Shown here: piece by piece, positions 22,115-27,795 of the stretch
Layout: the number at the start of each line of letters is the position of its first letter
Numbering within the stretch: the stretch's first letter is position 1
NCBI GenBank assembly: GCA_002404055.1
Contig: DHIZ01000088.1
Coordinates: forward strand, 1-27,795
DNA: 27,795 bases
Direction of reading: 5' to 3'
DNA from: Chloroflexi bacterium UBA4733
GTDB taxonomy: Bacteria; Chloroflexota; UBA4733
Made by a program: the position numbers and the translations under genes
Notes under the pieces: model-generated
What the model was told of the DNA's origin: nothing
Databases searched by the model: none
Seen by the model: only the letters and a program-made list of their open reading frames with translations

Positions 22115-23314
22115 ATGATCGAGAGTAACGTCACCGCCTTCGTGATCCTGCTCATGCTGGCGGCGGCTGTCGCCGTGTTGGCCGAGCGCTTGCCGATCCC
22201 CTACGTCACCGCCCTGGCCCTGGCAGGTGTCGGCCTGGGTGCCGTGGTCGGACCACAGCACCTGCACCTCACGCCCTCGCTGCTGCTCTTCGTGCTCTTG
22301 CCCGGGCTGCTCTTTGAGGCCGGCTTCAACCTGCGGTGGGCGCGGCTACGGGTCGACCTGCTGACCGTGGTGGTATTGGCGACCGTGGGGGTGCTGATCA
22401 CCACGGCGGTCGTGGCGGTGCTGGGCGTGGCTGCGCTGCACCTGTCACTGCCGCTGGCGGTGCTGTTCGGCGCCATGATCGCGCCAACCGACCCGGTGGC
22501 GGTCGTCGGGGTCTTCCGGCGTCTCGGCGTGCCGGAACGGCTCGCCACCATCGTAGAAGCGGAAAGCCTCCTTAACGACGGTACCGGCGTCGTCATCTTC
22601 ACGATTGCGCTCGCGGCGATGACGTTGCCCTCTCCGTCGTTCCCGGTCGTGCTGCTCCAGTTTGTCCGACTGGCGCTGGGCGGCCTCGCGCTGGGCCTGG
22701 CAATCGGCGTGGCGCTCTCCTGGCTCACCACGCGCATCGACCATCCGCACGTCGAACTCACCTTCACCGCCATCGGCGCCTACGGCAGTTACCTCCTGGC
22801 CGAAGCGCTGCAGGTGTCCGGCATCCTGGCGGTGGTTGTCGCCGCGCTCGTGCTCGGCAACTACGGCCGACCGCGTGGCATGGCCGAACGGACCGAGGCT
22901 GCCGTGACAGCTTTTTGGGACTATGTAGCGTTCCTCCTCAACTCGGCAGTGTTCCTCTTGATCGGCCTCGACATCCCCTGGGAAACGATCGCTGCGCACG
23001 TGCCGGCCGTCCTGCTGGCGACGGTCATCGTCATGGTGGCGCGGGCGGCGGCCGTGTACGGCATTTTCGGTCCGGCGCGACTGCTGGGCCGGGCCTTTTC
23101 CTGGCGCTGGCAACATCTCATCTTCTGGAGCGGCATGCGGGGCGCCGTAGCCATCGCCCTGGTACTCAGCCTGGCGGAGCAAGGTGGCCCTGACCTCGAT
23201 CTGGTACGGGCCCTGGTCTACGGCGTGGTCCTGCTGTCGATTGTGATTCAGGGCGGGACGATCGGGCCGCTCAGCGCCGCGTTGTTGCCGCATGGTGCAG
23301 CGGCGAAAGCATGA
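22115..23314 (+). CDS. CPA1-family Na+/H+ antiporter (NhaP-like)
   Basis: A 399-aa inner-membrane cation/proton exchanger with 11-12 hydrophobic helices. Family marks are APTDPVAVVGVFRRLGVPERL, EAESLLNDGTGVVIF (the ion-binding Asn-Asp pair in NDG), and the C-terminal SGMRGAVAIALVLSL. There is no large cytoplasmic tail, so it is the short form. It would exchange Na+ or K+ for protons in pH and salt balance. It follows the DUF389-SH3 gene by 52 bp and may be in the same transcript. The ATG at 22115 lacks a strong ribosome site, but the N-terminus reads straight into the first helix. Confidence 0.93.
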   Translation: MIESNVTAFVILLMLAAAVAVLAERLPIPYVTALALAGVGLGAVVGPQHLHLTPSLLLFVLLPGLLFEAGFNLRWARLRVDLLTVVVLATVGVLITTAVVAVLGVAALHLSLPLAVLFGAMIAPTDPVAVVGVFRRLGVPERLATIVEAESLLNDGTGVVIFTIALAAMTLPSPSFPVVLLQFVRLALGGLALGLAIGVALSWLTTRIDHPHVELTFTAIGAYGSYLLAEALQVSGILAVVVAALVLGNYGRPRGMAERTEAAVTAFWDYVAFLLNSAVFLLIGLDIPWETIAAHVPAVLLATVIVMVARAAAVYGIFGPARLLGRAFSWRWQHLIFWSGMRGAVAIALVLSLAEQGGPDLDLVRALVYGVVLLSIVIQGGTIGPLSAALLPHGAAAKA

Positions 23315-23560
23315 ATGTTTGCGCCGTTTAGGCGAGAACGTGCCACCGGAACGCTCAACCAACCGGTAGAAGGTCTTTTCATCACCGCCCCGAGACATGC
23401 ACGGCCGGAGCGCGGGCAACTTGAGACTGTTGCGCAACTGGCTCATCAAATGAACAGCCAGTCCGGTGTCGAGACCGTGGAGGCACTGCTCACGCTTGCG
23501 GTGCAGGTGTGCGTGGTGGCCCGCGCCAACCTGGCGGAAACGGCAAAGCTGCGCGAGTGA
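23315..23560 (+). CDS. Doubtful small ORF, hypothetical
   Basis: An 81-aa open frame that begins immediately after the antiporter stop (ATGA-ATG). A shorter version could start at the internal ATG at 23450 (MNSQSGVETVEALLTLAVQVCVVARANLAETAKLRE), which would be an amphipathic helical peptide. There is no clear ribosome site for either and I recognise no family. It occupies most of the 431-bp gap before the next methyltransferase; the remainder (23561-23745) shows only the ribosome site of that gene. Confidence 0.25.
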   Translation: MFAPFRRERATGTLNQPVEGLFITAPRHARPERGQLETVAQLAHQMNSQSGVETVEALLTLAVQVCVVARANLAETAKLRE

Positions 23561-23745
23561 GCCGTCAGCGCGGCGCGCAGAGGTGCTACCAGTAAACTAC
23601 GATGTGTGGGTCGGCCGAAGAAAAGGACGGGTGAGCGAGACCAGCGTTTGCACCACCATTGCATCCGAGGGGGGACCAGCAGTGGCCCGTGGTCCCTGGT
23701 ACGCCGGATTATCGTGATCAACACCAGGAGCGGAAGGAACAGGCC

Positions 23746-24600
23746 ATGTCAAGTTCAGGAGCCGGTTGGGGAGCGGTGGACTGGGTCGCCAACTGGCAGC
23801 AGATCGTGGAGGATCGGCGGCAGCGTGTGGAGGCGCTGGGGGAAGGGAACCGCGCCGGCGGGGACTTCTGGGATCGGCGGGCCGACCAGTTCCGCCGAAT
23901 GAGCGAGCAACACGACTCCCGCCACGACCTGCTCGTCGCCACGCTGGCCGAGGCGCTGGGTACCGATGGGACACTCCTGGATGTGGGAGCCGGCGCCGGC
24001 CGCTATGCGCTGCCCATTGCTCAGCGAGGGTATGTGGTCACAGCCGTCGAACCCTCGGCGGGCATGCGCCGCAACCTGGAAGACCGTGCCCAGCAGGCCG
24101 GCGTATCCAACCTGCACGTTGTCGCCAGCACCTGGGAAGAGTCGGCGGTCGCGCCACACGACGTGGTGCTGGCGTCGCACATTCTCTACCCAATTGCCGA
24201 CGTCGTGCCCTTCATCCAGAAGCTGGTCGCCCACGCGCGGCGGGCCTGGTTCCTGACGATTCGCGTGGAACCGATGGGCGGCGAGCTGGCGCCGCTCTGG
24301 CAAGAGATCTGGAGCACGCCCTACCCGACGGAGCCGACCTTCCTCGACCTCTACAATCTGCTTTTCGCATTGGGGTTGCGCCCAAGTGTGCGCCTACGCC
24401 CCTTCGGAGGCGGCGGCCAGGCTGCCGGCGATTTGGATGACGTCGTGCAGCAGGTGCGCGGTCGCCTGTTCCTGCCCGAGGATGACCACCAGCACGACCA
24501 GGCGATCCGTCGCTTCTTGCAGTCCAATATGCAGGAACGAGACGGCCAGTGGCAGTGGCCCCAACAGCGCCAGGAGGCGATAGTCTCCGGCGCCGCCTGA
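23746..24600 (+). CDS. Class I SAM-dependent methyltransferase
   Basis: A 284-aa cytosolic methyltransferase. AdoMet motif I is LLDVGAGAGRYALPIA (about 79-94), followed by VTAVEPSAGM and, for motif IV, DVVLASHILYPIADV. An N-terminal helix region rich in Trp, Arg and Gln (WGAVDWVANWQQIVEDRRQRV) and FWDRRADQFRR resemble the type 11/12 methyltransferases attached to unknown small-molecule substrates. The ATG at 23746 has GGAAGGAA upstream. It converges on another methyltransferase gene (24671-25348); the two are different families and do not look like duplicates. The substrate is unknown. Confidence 0.88.
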   Translation: MSSSGAGWGAVDWVANWQQIVEDRRQRVEALGEGNRAGGDFWDRRADQFRRMSEQHDSRHDLLVATLAEALGTDGTLLDVGAGAGRYALPIAQRGYVVTAVEPSAGMRRNLEDRAQQAGVSNLHVVASTWEESAVAPHDVVLASHILYPIADVVPFIQKLVAHARRAWFLTIRVEPMGGELAPLWQEIWSTPYPTEPTFLDLYNLLFALGLRPSVRLRPFGGGGQAAGDLDDVVQQVRGRLFLPEDDHQHDQAIRRFLQSNMQERDGQWQWPQQRQEAIVSGAA

Positions 24601-24670
24601 GGCCAGACCGACGCATTGGTCTCACTATGAGAACGGCTGTTGCATCTGTCGGCACGGTCGGCGCCATAGC

Positions 24671-25348
24671 CTACAACGTTGCCACGTCCCCCGGGGACCA
24701 ATCACCGGTCTCTCCGGCACGCGGTCGGGCGCTCCCTACCACCATGGGGAAAAGCACGTTGCCGAAGGACTGCAACTGCCGCTCGTCAATGATAAATCCC
24801 GCTACCCTGACCCGTTCCAGCGTCGGGCGATTGAGCCGGCAGTCTCCCGCCAATCGCCGCCAGGCCGGTGTCAACAGGTCCTGCAGGCGAGCTGCCCGGG
24901 TATCGTCAGACCGCACGTGTTCGATGAATCGCAAGGTTCCGGTGGGACGCAGCACCCGCCGCGCTTCTGCCAGGGCCTGATCCTGATCCGCTACACTGCA
25001 GAGGACCAGAGTGATGACGACAGTATCGAACGCTGCGTCGCCAAAAGGAAGAATTTCCGCCGGACACCGTTGCAACGCGACCGCCAGACCGAGTTGTCGT
25101 GCTCGGCGGTGGGCCCGGCGCAGCATGGCGGGGTCCGGTTCCGTGGCGACCAGCGAGTCGATCTGCCGGTATAAGGGGAAATTGGCGCCGGTACCCACCC
25201 CGACTTCCAGCACTCGACCGCGCGCGGCTCCGACCAGGTCCTGTCGGAGGCGGCCCAGCACGTGGCGTTCTGCCCAGCCCGTGAGCGGATTGTACAGCGC
25301 CGCAAAGCAAGAGTGCGGCTTGACCGAGCGACCCGGACAACCTGGCAT
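24671..25348 (-). CDS. Class I SAM methyltransferase, METTL7/phospholipid-methyltransferase-like
   Basis: A 225-aa methyltransferase: FAALYNPLTGWAERHVLGRLRQDL at the N-terminus, motif I VLEVGVGTGANFPLY (about 46-60), LVATEPDPAMLRRA, and the post-motif DTVVITLVLCSVADQDQALAEARRVLRPTGTLRFIEHVRS. This pattern is shared by METTL7-type thiol or lipid methyltransferases and bacterial UbiE/PmtA-like proteins. The ATG at 25348 has AAAGGTGG upstream. It diverges from the rhodanese gene; a thiol-methyltransferase role beside sulfur-handling rhodaneses is attractive but only inferred. Confidence 0.87.
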   Translation of the reverse strand: MPGCPGRSVKPHSCFAALYNPLTGWAERHVLGRLRQDLVGAARGRVLEVGVGTGANFPLYRQIDSLVATEPDPAMLRRAHRRARQLGLAVALQRCPAEILPFGDAAFDTVVITLVLCSVADQDQALAEARRVLRPTGTLRFIEHVRSDDTRAARLQDLLTPAWRRLAGDCRLNRPTLERVRVAGFIIDERQLQSFGNVLFPMVVGSARPRAGETGDWSPGDVATL

Positions 25349-25448
25349 GGCGTCTAACCACCTTTCTTGGTATGGCCATCATAAGGGATTTGTCGCCACA
25401 GCGTCGTCCAGTCAGCAGGAGGCGCACAGACCGGACAGGTCCTGATTT

Positions 25449-25466
25449 TATGCGTACCTTCGCATA
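25449..25466. promoter_or_regulatory. Palindromic operator TATGCG-N6-CGCATA
   Basis: TATGCG (25449-25454), 6 nt, CGCATA (25461-25466) form a perfect 18-bp palindrome in an AT-richer stretch of the 173-bp region between the divergent methyltransferase and rhodanese genes. It lies 56 bp ahead of the rhodanese ATG, a usual place for a repressor site. The cognate regulator is not evident in the window. Confidence 0.55.
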
Positions 25467-25521
25467 TACTACGGAAGAGCCGCCGGGGCGGCACTGACAT
25501 GGAGTAGTGGAGAAGATACCG

Positions 25522-25908
25522 ATGGGATTCCTGTCGAACGTATTCGCAAAGGCGACCAGCAGCAGCGATGCTGTCGAGGTGGCCGAAGCGCAGCGCCGTC
25601 AACAGGCCGGCGCCCTGATCGTCGACGTGCGTGAGCCCGAAGAGTGGCGCGAGGGGCACGTTGCCGGGGCCAAGCACATCCCGCTGGGATCGCTGACCAC
25701 GCGGCTTGCCGAACTGCCGCGCGACCAGGAAATCCTCACCTTCTGCCGCAGCGGCAACCGTTCCGCCAGGGCGCAGCAACTTTTGCAAGGCCAGGGCTGC
25801 GGTACCGTGCGCAACGTGAGCGGCGGCATCATCGCCACGGTATGGCCTCCTGGCTGGAGCAGGGCCTTGACGTGGCAAGCGTCCCTCAGCTTGACGTCCG
25901 GGAGGTAG
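25522..25908 (+). CDS. Rhodanese-domain protein, first half of a split tandem rhodanese
   Basis: A 128-aa product carrying one complete rhodanese domain (about 20-108): ALIVDVREPEEWREGHVAGAKHIPLGSL and the active-site loop FCRSGNRSARA with the persulfide-forming Cys. The domain normally ends ...NVSGGIIAW; here, after VSGGIIA at about 25836, the frame leaves the rhodanese pattern and runs to an out-of-frame stop at 25908. The natural continuation (MASWLEQGLDV...) is in the -1 frame from 25842. The ATG at 25522 is preceded by a GGAG about 10 nt upstream. Role: sulfane-sulfur transfer. See the second rhodanese entry for the alternatives of frameshift or overlapping genes. Confidence 0.8.
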   Translation: MGFLSNVFAKATSSSDAVEVAEAQRRQQAGALIVDVREPEEWREGHVAGAKHIPLGSLTTRLAELPRDQEILTFCRSGNRSARAQQLLQGQGCGTVRNVSGGIIATVWPPGWSRALTWQASLSLTSGR

Positions 25909-26306
25909 ACCGCCGCCGCCAGCAGCCCGGCGTGCAGGTGTTGGACGTGCGTATGGATTCGGAGTGGGAAGCTGGCCACATCGCGGGGGCACGCCATCTG
26001 CCGCTCGGTAGCAACATGCCGGGGCAACTGGACGAGCTGCACCTGGCCCCGACCCGTCCGGTGATCGTCGTCTGCGGCTCCGGCTACCGCTCCAGCATCG
26101 CCGGCAGTCTCTTGCAACAGCGGGGCTACCAGGAGGTCTGGAACACTTTGGGCGGCATAACCGCCTGGCAGGAGGCCGGGTTGCCAACGGTGCGAACAGA
26201 AGCGGCGCTCGGCGGCGTCGGGGATAGCCCTTCCGATGTTGAGGCCGCCCGCGACGCCACGATGGGGCCGCGTCAGGCGGTCGGGCGCATCGGAGTGACG
26301 CCATGA
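25842..26306 (+). CDS. Rhodanese-domain protein, second half of a split tandem rhodanese
   Basis: Open from upstream of the first possible ATG at 25842, which would give 154 aa. One rhodanese domain is seen (about 15-115): VQVLDVRMDSEWEAGHIAGARHLPLGSN, active-site CGSGYRSS, and NTLGGITAWQEAGLPT. A short polar tail follows. The ATG at 25842 has no ribosome site and overlaps the first rhodanese frame by 67 bp, in a position where double-rhodanese proteins normally run on. The best explanation is a -1 frameshift (mutation, sequencing error, or recoding) in a single two-domain protein of about 260 aa; independent translational restart is the alternative. Confidence 0.75.
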   Translation: MASWLEQGLDVASVPQLDVREVDRRRQQPGVQVLDVRMDSEWEAGHIAGARHLPLGSNMPGQLDELHLAPTRPVIVVCGSGYRSSIAGSLLQQRGYQEVWNTLGGITAWQEAGLPTVRTEAALGGVGDSPSDVEAARDATMGPRQAVGRIGVTP

Positions 26307-26325
26307 GTGGCGTGCCGGCCGCAGC

Positions 26326-27000
26326 TCAGCCCTGGCACTTGTCCTCGCCGCAAGCGCAGGCGCCTCGCCCGGCCCGCGCGCCGTCCAGCGCTTCGCGCGC
26401 CTCGCGGGCCAGCCAGTAGACCAGGGCCAGCGCCGCCAGGCTATCCGCCCACCACCAGCCGAAGACCGTGTTGAGCAACAGGCCAACGAGGAGGGTCCCC
26501 GCCATATAGGCGCAGGTAATGGAACAGGCGGCATCCCCCCGGAGGGCGGCGCTGCCGATCTGCGTGGCGATCTGCCGCTTGGTCCGCGCCAGCACGGGCA
26601 TCCCGATCACCGCAACGACCGCCAGGCCAATCCCCACCAACGAGCCTTCCGGTCTCGTCCGCGTGACCAGTGCCAGCACGGCCATGGCCACGACGTACAC
26701 GCAGAGCAGGGCCAGCCCGATCCCGGTGATCCAGGCAGCGCGATGCTCGGCCCACTCCACCCGTTCCATCGACGTACCCGCCGCTTCCACCCTTAACCGC
26801 CAGAGCAGGACGCCGCCGCTGACCAGTTCGATGACGCTGTCGATACCAAAGGCGGTCAGCAGAACGCTGCGCGCCAGCACGCCGGCGCCGATGGCCACCG
26901 CCGCCTCGACGGCCATCCAGGCGATCGTGATGCGCTCGATCTGGATGCCGGCCCGGACCTCAGCGCGGCGGGTTTGCGTCGGCATCAATGGAACGTCCAC
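26326..27000 (-). CDS. CDF-like cation transporter membrane domain, atypical, Cys-rich tail
   Basis: A 224-aa membrane protein with six hydrophobic helices arranged as in cation diffusion facilitators. TM2 reads LLTAFGIDSVIELVSGGVLLWR, where usual CDFs have HxxxD; TM5 reads LRGDAACSITCAYMAGTLL, again without the His. There is no cytoplasmic ferredoxin-like C-terminal domain; instead the protein ends in CACGEDKCQG, a possible metal-binding tail. It starts at GTG 27000 (GGAAAGGAA upstream), sharing one base with the stop codon of the canonical CDF gene, so the pair is translationally coupled; ATG 26985 is an alternative. It may form a heteromer with that protein; the metal is unknown. Confidence 0.82.
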   Translation of the reverse strand: MDVPLMPTQTRRAEVRAGIQIERITIAWMAVEAAVAIGAGVLARSVLLTAFGIDSVIELVSGGVLLWRLRVEAAGTSMERVEWAEHRAAWITGIGLALLCVYVVAMAVLALVTRTRPEGSLVGIGLAVVAVIGMPVLARTKRQIATQIGSAALRGDAACSITCAYMAGTLLVGLLLNTVFGWWWADSLAALALVYWLAREAREALDGARAGRGACACGEDKCQG

Positions 27001-27795
27001 TACCGGTTCCTTTCCAGCAGCGGCGTGGTGGCGCGCCGCATGTCCAGTCCATCGACAACCGCCTCGTGGTGGTGGTGGCCTTCATCATCCACATGCCCAT
27101 GCGCATGGTCGGGCGCGCCTCCGCCTCGGCCGTTCAGGGCGCAGTACAGCGGGTTGGGATCGCAGGCGACGCACTCGAATTGGAGCGTCGTGTGACCGAT
27201 CTGGTAGTTGCGCTGGAGCAGTCCGTTGAGCTGCGCCTGGAGGGCATCGCAGGCGCTCAGGTGGCAGTCCTCGCGCACCTGGACATGGGCGGAGAGCACC
27301 CGCATCCCACCGGCGATCGACCAGACGTGGAGGTCGTGGACATCCTCCACGTCCGGCACCCGCACCAGGTCGCGCACGAGCTGCGCCACGTTCAGGTCCT
27401 TGGGCGTTGCTTCCATCAGGATGTCGACGGTCTCCCGCAGGATGCTCCAGGCGCCCCCGGCGATCAAGGCCGCGATGCCGAGGGAGAGCAGCGGGTCGGC
27501 CGGATACCAGCCGGTGAGCAGGATCACCACGCCGGCCACAATCACCGCCACGGAGGCGCCCACATCACCGAAGACGTGCAGCATTGCGGCGCGAACGTTG
27601 AGATTGTCGCCGCTCTCCTGGCGCAGCCCGAAACCGATGTACAGGTTGATAGTAATCCCCACCGCGGCGGAGACAAACATAAGCCAGGGCGTGACCGCCT
27701 GGGGGTGCTGAAAGCGTTGGACCGCCTCGTAGGCGATCACCAGGACGATCACGATCAAGGTGACGGCGTTGGCCAGCGCTGCCAGGATGCCGGTG
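27000..27795 (-). CDS. CDF-family zinc/cadmium/cobalt exporter, 5' end beyond the window
   Basis: The N-terminus lies past the window edge; 264 codons are visible. TM4 onward is present: AAMLHVFGDVGASVAVIVAGVVIL with the HxxxD metal site, WYPADPLLSLGIAALIAG, then the cytoplasmic dimerisation domain (DILMEATPKDLNVAQL, VEDVHDLHVWSIAGG, LSAHVQV). Near the C-terminus are Cys residues (ECVACDPNPLYCALNG) and a His-rich stretch (DHAHGHVDDEGHHHHE) that probably binds zinc. It is an inner-membrane metal/proton antiporter of the CzcD/ZitB type. The frame is open to 27795 without a start codon of its own, and upstream codons (TGILAALANAVTL) match the family, confirming that it is partial. It is coupled to the atypical CDF gene downstream. 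Confidence 0.92.
   Translation of the reverse strand, partial: TGILAALANAVTLIVIVLVIAYEAVQRFQHPQAVTPWLMFVSAAVGITINLYIGFGLRQESGDNLNVRAAMLHVFGDVGASVAVIVAGVVILLTGWYPADPLLSLGIAALIAGGAWSILRETVDILMEATPKDLNVAQLVRDLVRVPDVEDVHDLHVWSIAGGMRVLSAHVQVREDCHLSACDALQAQLNGLLQRNYQIGHTTLQFECVACDPNPLYCALNGRGGGAPDHAHGHVDDEGHHHHEAVVDGLDMRRATTPLLERNR

Noticed and set aside
22445..23449. 334-codon minus-strand frame opposite the antiporter
   Set aside because: Shadow of the CPA1 gene; no ribosome site or domain.
25830..25845. Programmed -1 ribosomal frameshift site in the rhodanese gene
   Set aside because: No X-XXY-YYZ heptamer or clear downstream pseudoknot was seen, so recoding is not the preferred explanation.
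1..27795. tRNA, rRNA, CRISPR array, transposase, integrase or phage genes
   Set aside because: None was recognised on either strand by reading; there are no regularly spaced repeats, and no DDE- or recombinase-type proteins among the open frames.

Overview
The window (27,795 bp, mostly GC-rich, roughly 60-65% by eye) reads as bacterial chromosome, most likely from the Chloroflexota (Thermomicrobia/Sphaerobacter-like). That assignment is an inference from protein style: Tat- and Sec-type lipoproteins with long Thr/Pro/Ala linkers, a DUF389 protein with a TPT-rich linker and SH3 tail, and a bacterial homologue of the archaeal Tes/MJ0619 radical SAM family. No rRNA, tRNA, CRISPR array, insertion sequence or phage gene was seen.

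Layout. 1-1000: a HAD-type phosphatase gene of visibly lower GC than its surroundings. 997-2988 (minus): three extracytoplasmic or membrane genes, namely a two-repeat His/Met-rich DUF4399-like surface protein, a cupredoxin lipoprotein, and a zinc-ribbon/NrtS-like nitrate-nitrite transporter whose start overlaps the cupredoxin stop. 3418-6939: a small CxxC thioredoxin-fold protein, an orphan sugar-type ABC solute-binding lipoprotein and an Eis-like acetyltransferase. 7290-13452 (plus): a flavin disulfide oxidoreductase and a Crp/Fnr regulator, followed by a second unit of Tes-like radical SAM protein, ArsM-like methyltransferase, C-terminal half of a PiT phosphate permease and an HD-GYP protein. 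Each unit is preceded by a GTAA-N6-TTAC palindrome placed identically relative to a -10-like hexamer.

13673-17108: an MFS exporter diverging from a CmtR-like ArsR repressor, followed by mercuric reductase (merA). 17357-18097: a redoxin/TPR protein whose catalytic-cysteine position is an in-frame TGA followed at once by a hairpin, a candidate selenoprotein. 18292-20150: GTP cyclohydrolase I and 6-pyruvoyl-tetrahydropterin synthase, with a convergent SDR reductase. 20302-23314: a MarR regulator diverging from a DUF389-SH3 membrane protein and a CPA1 Na+/H+ antiporter. 23746-25348: two convergent SAM methyltransferases. 25522-26306: two rhodanese domains split by a frame change. 26326-27795 (minus): two coupled CDF-type metal transporters, the first running off the window end.

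Taken together this is a metal, thiol and redox-stress neighbourhood (Hg, possibly As, Cu, Zn/Cd/Co, sulfane sulfur) with several small regulators, each next to a plausible palindromic operator. The most notable observations are the TGA-containing redoxin with a SECIS-like hairpin, and the paired Crp-type promoters that tie a Tes-like radical SAM/methyltransferase operon to the neighbouring regulator.
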